Shown: positions 36,397 to 45,193, counted from the stretch's first letter. The stretch: DNA of 64,000 nt from Enterococcus pallens ATCC BAA-351 (GCF_000407485.1 NZ_ASWD01000002.1:310001-374000), one strand, 5' to 3'. The notes: a model not told the origin generated them from the sequence alone. Numbers and translations are program-made.

Positions 36397-37278
36397 TTAT
36401 TGGAACAACTTGATAATCTTCGTTAAATTTTCCATATTCAAAGTCTTTTGCTTTAGCTCTACTTTATCCAAAATATACTGAGTACCTTCTGAAGTTTCAC
36501 TAACATTAGCACCAAATAAATAATTGATATTTCCTATCCCAGGATGCTGACGAACAGCTGATTGCTGCAACATTTCACTGGAGAATCCTTTTCCTTTAGC
36601 ATGCAGTTCCGTATGAGCACCAACTGCATCCAAAGAATAAATTTTCGCTGATGACTTGCAGGAATCTTTCAGAACATTTAGCCCCACATCTCCATAAGCA
36701 CCTTCATCAATAAAAGCGAAGGCCATCTTTTTGTTTTGTATACTATTAATCAACTGTAAGATAGCCAAAATAGATGACGTATTCCGAATCAACGTATTGC
36801 GATTCGACAATCCCTTAGCTACTTTCCCTAAAAAGATGAAATATGCTCCATAGCAAACCGCTACAAAGATAGTCAGAGGTGAAGAAAGATCAAAAGCACT
36901 TGGTGCAACTTGCATATAGGCAAAAGTAAATAGCAAACCTGCCAGCAGTGTCAACAAAGCACTGGCTAGAATAAAGCTTGTAGTTCCTTTGCTTTGTTTT
37001 TTTCGGTCAAATAAATAATAAGGACCAAAATGCTGAGGCGGTGTATCATAATAGGTGCAAATGATCTGATCGGCTTTTTCAATATCTCCAACGTAAATAT
37101 TATTGGCAGCATATTTTTTATGACGGTTGTATTCAATCACCTGAATATCTTCCCTCATTTTGGCAATATCCGTAGCCAATGCCGTAATGAATCTACGTTT
37201 TTGTTTCGCGGTACGCCTTACCCGATATACATATTGATAACGAAACAGCCAATCGTTAAAAATCTCATTTTGTTCCAT
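36397..37278 (-). CDS. Membrane protein with M28-peptidase-like soluble part
   Basis: A 293-residue protein I cannot name. Two hydrophobic segments lie at about 100-122 and 133-152. The soluble parts resemble an M28 aminopeptidase core: IICTYYDTPP before the membrane segments, and KKMAFAFIDEGAYGDVGLNVL and YSLDAVGAH after them, like the EExG-L-GS and D-G segments of M28. The usual first histidine ligand is a tyrosine here and the EE pair is altered, so hydrolysis is doubtful. It sits between the IIB and IIA genes of the PTS, with a hairpin upstream, so it is probably an accessory of this PTS. Confidence 0.5.
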   Translation of the reverse strand: MEQNEIFNDWLFRYQYVYRVRRTAKQKRRFITALATDIAKMREDIQVIEYNRHKKYAANNIYVGDIEKADQIICTYYDTPPQHFGPYYLFDRKKQSKGTTSFILASALLTLLAGLLFTFAYMQVAPSAFDLSSPLTIFVAVCYGAYFIFLGKVAKGLSNRNTLIRNTSSILAILQLINSIQNKKMAFAFIDEGAYGDVGLNVLKDSCKSSAKIYSLDAVGAHTELHAKGKGFSSEMLQQSAVRQHPGIGNINYLFGANVSETSEGTQYILDKVELKQKTLNMENLTKIIKLFQ

Positions 37279-37315
37279 TTACTTCACTTCCCAACATTTT
37301 GGTCTTTCCTTAAAA

Positions 37316-37352
37316 GAAAATTACCATCGGATACTGCGTGATGGTAATTTTC
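37316..37352 (-). terminator. Intercistronic hairpin between IIB and the membrane protein gene
   Basis: GAAAATTACCATC pairs perfectly with GATGGTAATTTTC, followed on the minus strand by TTTTAAGG. It may partly end transcription or protect the upstream PTS mRNA. Confidence 0.65.
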
Positions 37353-37359
37353 AACAATT

Positions 37360-37866
37360 TTATAAACCGAATTGCCCTAATACATCCTTCAATGAAGACT
37401 TAGGTGCAGATGGTGTTGCTTGGAAATAAATATCCTCTACACCATAATCTTCATGCAATTCTTTTAGCTTTTCAGCATCTTCCTTGTTTAGATAAACAGA
37501 CTTTGTTACCAACAAATCTTTGTCAGGATCTTTTTGAGCAATCCCACCGATATTCAATTCCTTCATTGGTAAGCCATGTTTAACCAAATCATAGATGACG
37601 CTAACAGTTTTGGTAATCAGGATACAATTGTAATCTTTGAAATTATACTCATCCCAATAGAATTTCGCTTTTTCTGGTGTAATAACTATGGTCTTTTGAC
37701 CAGTACGACTTCCTGCACTCTTGTATAGATCACGCATAAATTTGTCTTTAGCTACTACTTCATCTACTACAAATATTGAGTTTACTCCACTCTTTTGTGA
37801 TAAGGTCATCATTACTTGACCATGGATCAAACGCTCATCAACACGTGCTAAATTTACTACTCCCAT
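37360..37866 (-). CDS. PTS mannose-family IIB (system 2)
   Basis: A 168-residue EIIB with phospho-His15 in RVDERLIHGQV. The segments VVDEVVAKDKFMRDLYK and LNIGGIAQKDPDKDLL are normal for the family. GGAAGTGA lies before the ATG. It follows IID closely and belongs to the order IIC-IID-IIB-(membrane protein)-IIA. Confidence 0.95.
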   Translation of the reverse strand: MGVVNLARVDERLIHGQVMMTLSQKSGVNSIFVVDEVVAKDKFMRDLYKSAGSRTGQKTIVITPEKAKFYWDEYNFKDYNCILITKTVSVIYDLVKHGLPMKELNIGGIAQKDPDKDLLVTKSVYLNKEDAEKLKELHEDYGVEDIYFQATPSAPKSSLKDVLGQFGL

Positions 37867-37889
37867 TACGGATCACTTCCTTTTAAATT

Positions 37890-38747
37890 TTATAGAATTC
37901 CTACAGCTGCTAAAACAATCAGAATTGCTGTCAACCAAAGCAGTGCCTGAGTAACCTTCAAGCCCTTCTTGGTATAGAACCAATAGACACCCATTACGAC
38001 AGCCAAAGGCAAGATTCCCGGAACAATTTGATCCAGTATTTCTTGAACAACAAATTCTCGACCCGACAGACTGAATTTCAAGGTTGATGCCACTTTGACA
38101 TAGTTTCCAGCTAGAATCCCCATCATGAACAAACCAAGTACGGACAATGTTTCAATTGCTGTTTGCACACCTGTACTTTGCATCAAACCAGTTGCATTAC
38201 GCCCCATTGAGAAGGCTTGCTGTGCGAAGAATACCCCAAGCAATACTTGATATAAAGCAAAACATACGAATGGGAATAACGCACCTAATGCGCTACCCTC
38301 TTGAGCCCAAGGAACAGCAATCGCAATAAAGATATATTGAACAGTTCCAGAGTCGATCGCATCCCCAATACCTGCTAGAGCGCCCATTAAACCGGCTTTG
38401 GTGTTGTACATTAAATCATCTTGCATCATAATTTCTTTTTGCTCATATTCTTCTTCTGCCCTTTGTTGTTCCATTGAGGACATTAAACCGGTAATAACTC
38501 CACCACCCCAGCTTAACTGAGTATTGAAGAATAGTAATTGCCGTTTGTAAGCAGCTTTTAACTTATCATCATCTTTGTATAATTTTCTTAAAATTGGCAT
38601 CATAGCATATAGTAAAGACGGTGCCAAATAACGTTCAAATGAATGCGGAATTTCATTGGCAAAGTGCCAGCGAAGATACGCTTTGGTTACATCTTTTTTA
38701 GTAATTTCTTCTGGTGCTAAATTGGTTGTTTTAGTTGCTTCTGTCAT
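37890..38747 (-). CDS. PTS mannose-family permease subunit IID (system 2)
   Basis: A 285-residue EIID: cytoplasmic N-terminus with KKDVTKAYLRWHFANEI, then SLLYAMMPILRKLY, the GALAGIGDAIDSGTVQYI motif and C-terminal membrane helices. The ATG at 38747 follows AAGGAGG; the in-frame extension of seven codons upstream overlaps the IIC stop and lacks a site. Forms the channel with IIC. Confidence 0.95.
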   Translation of the reverse strand: MTEATKTTNLAPEEITKKDVTKAYLRWHFANEIPHSFERYLAPSLLYAMMPILRKLYKDDDKLKAAYKRQLLFFNTQLSWGGGVITGLMSSMEQQRAEEEYEQKEIMMQDDLMYNTKAGLMGALAGIGDAIDSGTVQYIFIAIAVPWAQEGSALGALFPFVCFALYQVLLGVFFAQQAFSMGRNATGLMQSTGVQTAIETLSVLGLFMMGILAGNYVKVASTLKFSLSGREFVVQEILDQIVPGILPLAVVMGVYWFYTKKGLKVTQALLWLTAILIVLAAVGIL

Positions 38748-38768
38748 TGTTTTTTCCCTCCTTATCAA

Positions 38769-39608
38769 TTAAAATCCATCATCGTAATCATCGTCGTCAT
38801 CATCCATTGAGGTTGGTGTACTTGATCCGCTGTCAGATGCTTGTACTAATTTACCTTTTTGTGATTGTACAAAAATTAAGGCAATAATTATGCCGAAGAC
38901 AGCATAAGTAACCATGGTAATTTCCAATGATTTGAAGACAACACTCATGAAGTACGCAAGGAAGAAGAAGACCATGTAATCTTTTCGACCAATAACATAA
39001 ACTGTTGTTGCAATCCCAATTGCGGCTAATCCGCCACCGACTACTTCTAGGACGTGGATAACTACGGTTCCCTCTAAAGCAGTAATGACATCTGCAATAA
39101 CTGGTGCACCTAAGAACAATGCTACAAATACTAATGGTACAAATAATAAGAATGAAGCAATAGTTGGATAAGTAATGATTGAACGGGCAATTGCTCGTGG
39201 ATTCAGATCTTCCACTGCTTTATCCGTGTATTTCCCTAAAAAAGTATTGATGAAGAATCTAAATTGATAAAGATAACTACCTAAAAGTCCTACTGGTACG
39301 GCTACGGCAATTGCCGCTTCTGGTTTCAAATTTCCTAGCAAAGCTACTGGTACGGCAATCGCTGCTGCGATAGAAGGTTCTGCCGGCATTGATCCACCCG
39401 GTGAGAATACCCCCATGTAGATCATCTGAAGTGCTGCGGTAACAATCATTGCCTGGGAAACATTTCCCATTACCACCCCTACAAAAAGTCCTGTCATTAA
39501 TGGAGAGAAACGCAGGGTCAGTGTTGCCCCGCCCCCTAGCCATCTTGACATAACAGCCGCAACCCATAGCGCGATTAACAAACTCTGCATTACACTTAAA
39601 GTTTCCAT
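38769..39608 (-). CDS. PTS mannose-family permease subunit IIC (system 2)
   Basis: A 279-residue EIIC with the family segment GGSMPAEPSIAAAIAVPVAL and about eight hydrophobic helices. It ends in an aspartate-rich tail, DDDDDDYDDGF, about 30 residues after the last helix. AAAGGAGG lies before the ATG. It is the first PTS gene after the glycerol-dehydrogenase-like gene. Confidence 0.95.
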   Translation of the reverse strand: METLSVMQSLLIALWVAAVMSRWLGGGATLTLRFSPLMTGLFVGVVMGNVSQAMIVTAALQMIYMGVFSPGGSMPAEPSIAAAIAVPVALLGNLKPEAAIAVAVPVGLLGSYLYQFRFFINTFLGKYTDKAVEDLNPRAIARSIITYPTIASFLLFVPLVFVALFLGAPVIADVITALEGTVVIHVLEVVGGGLAAIGIATTVYVIGRKDYMVFFFLAYFMSVVFKSLEITMVTYAVFGIIIALIFVQSQKGKLVQASDSGSSTPTSMDDDDDDYDDGF

Positions 39609-39630
39609 ATGTCCTCCTTTTGAAGCTCGT

Positions 39631-40728
39631 TTAATTTATATATTGCTCTAAACTTTCAATTGTTTCTTTTAATTTCTGTTTCGTAATGGTTAGTGGAATC
39701 AAATGAACCTTCTCTTTGGAATCAATGAATTCAACCAGCTGATCAAGCACCGCTTCATCCTCAGGGTAAATGCCCATTTGATGCATGGAAGTTGGTAAAT
39801 TCAATTCCTGGTAAAACGGCATTAAACGATCAATGGTTGACCACTTGCCTTCCAGTGCCAGTTGGAAAAAGATTCCGTAAGCTACCTTTTCACCATGGAG
39901 ATAACGGTGACAAGCTGGAATATATTTACTCATCCCATCGTGCATTGCATGGGCAGCAGCATTTCTAGCGTATTTATCTCCCAAACCGCCTACTAATCCA
40001 GCAACACCAAAGACAATTTCTGACAGATGAACAAATTCATCAGATAATCGCTGATCTTTCATGTCTTGAATAGCTTTAGCCGAATCACGCGTAATTACTT
40101 CTTCACAAAGCTTTGCCGTATACCCTGCCATTTGTAAAAAAGGCTCATTCTTTAAATGATCCTGTGCCAGAATGGCTTCTGATTCGTACCATTTAGCGAT
40201 GGTGTCAGCCAATCCGGCAATAAAATAATCAACTGGTGAGTCAATCACTAGTTCAGGCTCTGTGATCAAGAAAGCAGCCTGCCGTAGAAAATGTTCACTC
40301 TTTCCTTCTGAATCTCCATTCTCCTTATACATCACTGCCAGCGGAGTCCAGGGAGCACAGTTACTAGCTAGTGTAGGGATTACTCCGAAATTTACATTGA
40401 ATTTATGGGCAGCGTAACCAACCAAATCTGTCAATTTCCCTCCACCAACACCAATGATAAAATCAATGTCTTCCTTTTGAACCACTTCACCAATTAAGTC
40501 TGCTCCGTAATAGCTGCATTCCCCCGTGTACTGATGATAGGTAAAGCAATAGCTCTCCTCTTTTAAAAAGTCTAGGCGAGGTTGAGCCTTTTGCCACGAT
40601 ATAGTTCCATGAACAATCAATACATTTTTGGCATCATATTCTTCCAACAAGGCAGGGACCATTTCAAATGCATTTGAACAATACTGATAAAATTGTGGTC
40701 CTACCTTTACCTTCAAACCTTCTAACAT
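39631..40728 (-). CDS. Iron-dependent alcohol dehydrogenase, glycerol-dehydrogenase-like
   Basis: A 365-residue member of the GldA-type family. The NAD-binding loop IGVGGGKLTD, the segment VIPTLASNCAPWTPL and the metal-ligand region HAMHDGMSKYIPACHRYLHGEKVAYG are plain. It probably reduces or oxidises a polyol or keto group in the sugar-acid pathway rather than glycerol itself. The ATG at 40728 has AGGGAG nine bases ahead; a TTG two codons earlier is an alternative. Confidence 0.85.
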   Translation of the reverse strand: MLEGLKVKVGPQFYQYCSNAFEMVPALLEEYDAKNVLIVHGTISWQKAQPRLDFLKEESYCFTYHQYTGECSYYGADLIGEVVQKEDIDFIIGVGGGKLTDLVGYAAHKFNVNFGVIPTLASNCAPWTPLAVMYKENGDSEGKSEHFLRQAAFLITEPELVIDSPVDYFIAGLADTIAKWYESEAILAQDHLKNEPFLQMAGYTAKLCEEVITRDSAKAIQDMKDQRLSDEFVHLSEIVFGVAGLVGGLGDKYARNAAAHAMHDGMSKYIPACHRYLHGEKVAYGIFFQLALEGKWSTIDRLMPFYQELNLPTSMHQMGIYPEDEAVLDQLVEFIDSKEKVHLIPLTITKQKLKETIESLEQYIN

Positions 40729-40745
40729 CGGCAATTTCTCCCTGT

Positions 40746-41744
40746 CTATTTGATATAGCTGCTTACTGGCTGCACTGCTCTTTCCGGCAGCTGCCCTTTT
40801 GCCACATCCTCTACATCACGAACACATTTTTTACCCATTTCCTCAAGACATTCCATCGTATAAGCTGACGTATGCGGTGTCATTACCACATTGTCAAATG
40901 CTAGGTAGGGATGGTCTTTACGTCCTGGCTCTTCTTCTAAAACATCTGTTGCAAAACCAGCAATTTTGCCGGTCTTCAATCCTTTTACAACCGCTTGTTC
41001 ATCCAATAACGCACCACGAGCACTGTTAGATATATAAACATGCTCCTTCATTTGTGCAATTTCCTTATCACCAATCATATGATAATTTTCTTCTGTTAAA
41101 TTAGCACATAAACAAATGATATCCGCTGATTGGAGCAATTCCTCCAATTCAACTTTTTTCGCTCCACGACTCTGAATATCCAACTCTGATTTGTATGGAT
41201 CGTAGGCTAGTACGTTGCAACGGAAACCATTTCGCAAAATTTCTACGACGCAGCTGCCGGTATTACCAACGCCTATGACACCCACAGTTTTATTAAATAA
41301 AGTCCGACCAACAAATTCAGCACGCTCTTCCCAACGGTCCTCAGTCACTCGCTGATGAGCTTCCACTGTTTTCCGTAAAATCGCCATCAAATTAGTTACA
41401 TTATTCTCAGCTACGGCATCTCTTTCTACTAATGCCGGGATAATCGTCACAATTGTATTGTGCTTTTTAGCCGCTTCAGTATCGACATTATTAAAACCAA
41501 TCCCATGTCGAGTAATTAAAATAAGTTCATCCTTGTGATCAAAAAATTCTTGCGTAAAAAATGGAGTAACACTCGCAATAATAATGTTATAACCCTGAAG
41601 TGTCTCTGCTAATTCCCGGCCTTTAATTTCACCATCCACTGTAAAATGCTTTACTGATCCAATCTCTTCCAAACGCTGAATATGTTCGGGAAATACTCGA
41701 CCAAAACTACTGGAGTTAACAATTGCAATGTTGTATTTTGACAT
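40746..41744 (-). CDS. D-isomer 2-hydroxyacid dehydrogenase family protein
   Basis: A 332-residue NAD-dependent dehydrogenase. The Rossmann motif GVIGVGNTG is at about 155-163; catalytic Arg243 (SARGALLDE), Glu272 (DVLEEEP) and His291 (TPHTSA) are all present. It probably interconverts a 2-keto and a 2-hydroxy sugar acid, for example 2-ketogluconate-type reduction. AAAGGGG lies before the ATG. It is flanked by the 6-phosphogluconate-dehydrogenase-like and glycerol-dehydrogenase-like genes in one operon. Confidence 0.9.
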   Translation of the reverse strand: MSKYNIAIVNSSSFGRVFPEHIQRLEEIGSVKHFTVDGEIKGRELAETLQGYNIIIASVTPFFTQEFFDHKDELILITRHGIGFNNVDTEAAKKHNTIVTIIPALVERDAVAENNVTNLMAILRKTVEAHQRVTEDRWEERAEFVGRTLFNKTVGVIGVGNTGSCVVEILRNGFRCNVLAYDPYKSELDIQSRGAKKVELEELLQSADIICLCANLTEENYHMIGDKEIAQMKEHVYISNSARGALLDEQAVVKGLKTGKIAGFATDVLEEEPGRKDHPYLAFDNVVMTPHTSAYTMECLEEMGKKCVRDVEDVAKGQLPERAVQPVSSYIK

Positions 41745-41756
41745 TTTTAAGCCCCT

Positions 41757-42656
41757 TTAATTGCTCTTTACGACAGCATGCCCACCGAAACCATGTCTTA
41801 ATGAAGCGACGACCTTATTGGAAAAGCTGTCTGAAATTTTACTTTGGTTACGAACGAATAAGGATAACGCGATAGTTGGTACTGGAATATCCAAGCTTAA
41901 AGCCTCTTCGATCGTCCATTTTGCTTCACCACTGGCATCTACCTCGCCTTTGATTTCATCTAAATGAGGATCTTGTGCAAATGACTGCTCCGCTAATTCC
42001 ATTAGCTTGGCCTCAATCACTGAACCATGGTTCCAAACGTTTGCTACTTTTTCTAGATCAAAAGAGTAGTCGGAAGCTTCCAACAGCTGGAAACCTTCAC
42101 CAATTGCCTGCATCATGGCATATTCGATTCCGTTGTGCACCATCTTCAAATAATGACCTGAACCGGCCTTACCCGAATATAAATAACCATCCTCACAAGC
42201 TAAATCTTTCAAGAAAGGCTCAACGATCTTCACTGCCTCTTCATCACCACCGACCATTAAACATGCACCGTTACGAGCGCCTTCCATTCCACCAGACGTG
42301 CCGCAATCAACAAAATGTATACCTTGCTCTTTAGCTGCTTGATAATTCTTTAAGCTATCATTGAAATTAGAATTACCACTGTCAATAATCACATCGCCTT
42401 TATCAAGCGCTTTCAACAAGTCTTCCACTAATGAATTCGTAATTCTTCCAGCTGGTGTGCTTAGAAAAATTATCTTTTGTTCATCTAAAGAATCTAACAA
42501 AGCTTCAATTGTAGAAACCGTTTGAACAGTTGCTGCATCGGCTCGCTCACGTGCTTGGCTGCTTGCATCAAAACCAATAACTTCCCATTGTTTATCCATT
42601 ACATTCAGCGCCATGTTTAAGCCCATTTTGCCAAGCCCAATGAATCCTATTCTCAT
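41757..42656 (-). CDS. 6-phosphogluconate dehydrogenase-like protein (short form)
   Basis: A 299-residue protein of the short decarboxylating 6-phosphogluconate dehydrogenase group. GLGKMGLNMA at 7-16 binds NAD(P); SGNSNFND, the substrate motif CGTSGGMEGA and catalytic Lys171 in GHYLKMVHNGIEY follow. It would oxidise and decarboxylate 6-phosphogluconate or a related phosphorylated aldonate made by the PTS. First gene of the operon, 34 bp downstream of a good promoter. Confidence 0.9.
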   Translation of the reverse strand: MRIGFIGLGKMGLNMALNVMDKQWEVIGFDASSQARERADAATVQTVSTIEALLDSLDEQKIIFLSTPAGRITNSLVEDLLKALDKGDVIIDSGNSNFNDSLKNYQAAKEQGIHFVDCGTSGGMEGARNGACLMVGGDEEAVKIVEPFLKDLACEDGYLYSGKAGSGHYLKMVHNGIEYAMMQAIGEGFQLLEASDYSFDLEKVANVWNHGSVIEAKLMELAEQSFAQDPHLDEIKGEVDASGEAKWTIEEALSLDIPVPTIALSLFVRNQSKISDSFSNKVVASLRHGFGGHAVVKSN

Positions 42657-42689
42657 ATTTCTTGTTCACCGCCCTCCTGCTATACTAAA

Positions 42690-42723
42690 ATCATATTGCG
42701 AAAAGAATAAATTGTAAACAATT
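42690..42723 (-). promoter_or_regulatory. Promoter of the sugar-acid operon with overlapping palindrome
   Basis: TTTACA (42718-42713) and TATGAT (42695-42690) lie 17 bp apart on the minus strand. AATTGT and ACAATT, arms of a small palindrome centred at 42716-42717, cover the -35 box and may be the operator of the RpiR regulator encoded across the gap. Confidence 0.65.
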
Positions 42724-43207
42724 ACCCTAAATAAAAAATATTTTTTATTCGTGTTTTTTTTACTGTGTTATTCTATTCAATAAATTATCTACATAAGTTA
42801 AAGCACTCCTTTGTAACCGTTACCATCATTGTTACTGAGTTCTTTTGGCTTATAATCTGTTACAAAAATTAGAAAACACCAATAGAAGTATTAGATAAAA
42901 AAAACGATTACTATTATAGCAAGCTTTTTTACTACAGCAAAAAGAATTAAATAGGAGTTTTTTTAATAATACATTCCTCACTTTCAAGTAAGCGTTTCGA
43001 TAAATGCTAGCTGTCTTTCACGACTGTCTCGATTTATCTTTACTTCAAATTCTTAAACCTGTTCTTATTTAATAAAATATTTATAGCTTTTGAATAAAGA
43101 TTATTTATTTTGAAGGATTGGCTGTCAAACAGTTGATAAAAGCCGTTCTCATAGGCTTTTAGAAGAGTTAAGGACTTATATAAAGGAAAAAAGATATTTT
43201 GAAGAAA
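42724..43207. other. Long AT-rich intergenic region upstream of the sugar-acid operon
   Basis: No gene is supported here. It holds a 20-bp perfect AT palindrome (42730-42749, AATAAAAAAT and its complement) and a cre-like sequence AGTAAGCGTTTCGA (42987-43000, 12 of 14 consensus positions). A 61-codon minus-strand frame at 43040-43225 has AT-driven composition and no ribosome binding site. Confidence 0.5.
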
Positions 43208-43236
43208 TTGTCTTTTAGAGTACACTTCACTATAAT
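43208..43236 (+). promoter_or_regulatory. Promoter of the RpiR-family regulator gene
   Basis: TTGTCT (43208-43213) and TATAAT (43231-43236) with a 17-bp spacer, about 70 bp before the regulator's start codon. Confidence 0.7.
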
Positions 43237-43304
43237 GAGCATAAGATCTTTCGGAAAATCATCAATGTAACCGCTTGAATTAGAATTTGAATGGAGGAAA
43301 AGAC

Positions 43305-44204
43305 ATGAAAAACCATTACCTTGATCAGCGGATTAGAATAAAAAGACCCAAGCTTAGTGATACTGAGCAAAAAATAGCGAATTACCTTGTTCACTCAGAA
43401 GAAGGCGTTGCTCATAAAACCTTAGACGAATTAGCTAATGAAATTGGTGTTTCACAATCTTCTGTATACCAGTTCGTTAAACGAATCGGATATGGAGGGT
43501 TTCAGGAATTTAAAATAGATATTGCTCGCAATTCCAATTACCAGCCGAATTTCCAAGCAGTTAATACGATGAGCGGAACAAGCGGAACGGATGATATTAC
43601 TTCAGAAGATTCCAGTATCGACATTGCTAAAAAAGTGCTGCAGTCAAATCTGCATTCCTTAAGCAACTCGACTCATTTTATCACTGAAGAGCTGTTAGAT
43701 AATGCTCTAGCCTTAATATATTCAGCAAAGACCTTGCACTTTTTTGGTCAAGGAGGATCGACAATTGTAGCTTTCGACAGCTTCCATAAGTTTATACGAA
43801 CTAAGTACCGCTGCAACTACGTTTTTGATTACCACATGCAGCTAAGTTTCGCAACTAAACTAACGAGTGAAGACTGTGTTTTTATCTTTTCACATTCGGG
43901 CCAAACTAAGGAATCAATCAATTTAGCCCGTCAAGTAAAAAAAACTGATGCTAAGCTGATTACTCTTACTGGTAATGGCGGTTCAGAGCTGGTCAACCTT
44001 TCAGACGAAGCAATTATTGTTGTTACTGATGAAAGCTTATTTCGAACAGAAGCCCTCTCTTCCAGAATCGGCTACTTAACAGTAATGGATATTCTATACA
44101 CCAATGTCATGCATCACAACTACGATCAAAATACGGATTCTCTGAAGAAAATCCGGGATAATATCAGCACTACAAAGATTGACCCTCACAATTTCATGAT
44201 GTAA
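43305..44204 (+). CDS. RpiR-family transcriptional regulator
   Basis: A 299-residue regulator: N-terminal HTH_6 domain (about 15-80, TLDELANEIGVSQSSVYQFVKRIGY) and a C-terminal SIS sugar-phosphate-binding domain (about 130-260, FFGQGGST and FSHSGQTKESI). The ATG at 43305 has GGAGG ahead; a TTG six codons earlier contains that site and is less likely. Divergent from the sugar-acid PTS operon, which it most likely controls by sensing a phosphorylated aldonate. Confidence 0.92.
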   Translation: MKNHYLDQRIRIKRPKLSDTEQKIANYLVHSEEGVAHKTLDELANEIGVSQSSVYQFVKRIGYGGFQEFKIDIARNSNYQPNFQAVNTMSGTSGTDDITSEDSSIDIAKKVLQSNLHSLSNSTHFITEELLDNALALIYSAKTLHFFGQGGSTIVAFDSFHKFIRTKYRCNYVFDYHMQLSFATKLTSEDCVFIFSHSGQTKESINLARQVKKTDAKLITLTGNGGSELVNLSDEAIIVVTDESLFRTEALSSRIGYLTVMDILYTNVMHHNYDQNTDSLKKIRDNISTTKIDPHNFMM

Positions 44205-44240
44205 AAAAAACAAGGCAAGACCGAAGATGGTCTTGCCTTG
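44203..44240. terminator. Terminator between the RpiR and Gls24-like genes
   Basis: CAAGGCAAGACC (44211-44222) pairs with GGTCTTGCCTTG (44229-44240). On the minus strand it is followed by eight T, so it mainly serves the Gls24-like gene. Confidence 0.85.
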
Positions 44241-44257
44241 TAGCTATAGCTAATGGC

Positions 44258-45079
44258 CTATTTCACACGTGGTTCTTCAGATTTTTCTTCTTTTTTATCG
44301 TCATCAGACATTTCTTCACGTTTTTCGTTTACATATTCTTTGGCTTGGTCTGCTTGTTCAGAAGCTTTGTCTTGCAAGGTTTCTTTATCTTTTTCATGTT
44401 CTTCTTTGGTCTTAATGTCAACGACCTTCAAGTTCACTTCGATAACATCTAAACCTGTCATTTGTTTAACTTCTTTAGCAACTACTTGTTTTAGGTTGTT
44501 GAAGATTTCTTGGATGTCTTTGCCGTATTCAACAACTACGTCCATATCAATTGCTACTTGTTTTTTGCCAACTTCAGTTTCAATTCCAGCAGTATCGTCC
44601 GCATTGTTGCTGATCTTCTTAGCAGTGTTTGAGAAGAAGCCGCCATCTACGTTTAATAAACCATCTACGCTGTCTAATGCCACCGCAATAATTTTCTTGA
44701 TTACTGAGTCGTCGTACTCAACTTCACCACGGATATTTTCGATGTCTTTAGTGTCAGTTGATTTTTGGTCCTTCTTGTCTGCTTCCTTATTCATATCTTT
44801 GTTCATGTCGTTACTCATAGCTTTCGCTTCCTCCTTATTATCTGAATTTTTTTCTTCACTTTTTTGCTTTACTTCAGCAGCTTTTACATCTTTGCCGCTT
44901 TTTGTTTCTTTGCTGTTTTGATCGTCTTTCACATCAGGTGATTTAACCTTTTGATCTTCGACCTTGTTTTCATCTTTTTTGATGTCTTGTGAATTTCCGC
45001 CGGCTGCATCATGTGCTTCTTTGACACTTTCGGTAACTTCTTTTTTCATGTCTTTATCTACTAAGTTTTGAATTTCCAT
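44258..45079 (-). CDS. Asp23/Gls24-family general stress protein with long N-terminal extension
   Basis: A 273-residue protein. The Asp23 domain covers about 115-225 (IRGEVEYDDSVIKKIIAVALDSV, VAIDMDVVVEYG, VNLKVVDI), with a charged C-terminal tail. The first 110 residues are an extra Lys/Glu/Asp-rich region with short repeats (KDMNKE, DKKDQKS) absent from ordinary Gls24 proteins of about 190 residues. Gls24 proteins accumulate under bile and starvation stress in enterococci. GGAGGATG lies before the ATG; single-gene transcript. Confidence 0.88.
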   Translation of the reverse strand: MEIQNLVDKDMKKEVTESVKEAHDAAGGNSQDIKKDENKVEDQKVKSPDVKDDQNSKETKSGKDVKAAEVKQKSEEKNSDNKEEAKAMSNDMNKDMNKEADKKDQKSTDTKDIENIRGEVEYDDSVIKKIIAVALDSVDGLLNVDGGFFSNTAKKISNNADDTAGIETEVGKKQVAIDMDVVVEYGKDIQEIFNNLKQVVAKEVKQMTGLDVIEVNLKVVDIKTKEEHEKDKETLQDKASEQADQAKEYVNEKREEMSDDDKKEEKSEEPRVK

Positions 45080-45139
45080 GTTTCATCCTCCTCTTTTCTT
45101 ATGTATTAAGCATAGAGCAGAATGTAAAAATTTCAAAAT

Positions 45140-45170
45140 AAAACGCTTGATTGTGTCAATCAAGCGTTTT
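45140..45170. terminator. Bidirectional-looking terminator
   Basis: AAAACGCTTGATTG and CAATCAAGCGTTTT form a 14-bp perfect stem with a 3-nt loop. It follows the TMEM175-like gene on the minus strand. Confidence 0.85.
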
Positions 45171-45193
45171 TCTTTATCCATTTTTGACTATTT

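Noticed and set aside
42730-42749. 20-bp AT palindrome as an origin or operator
   Set aside because: It is a run of A followed by a run of T; no repeated DnaA-like boxes or second copy support a specific role.
43040-43225. 61-codon minus-strand reading frame in the gap before the RpiR gene
   Set aside because: AT-rich, Lys/Asn/Phe/Leu-rich product, no ribosome binding site, and it overlaps the RpiR promoter region.
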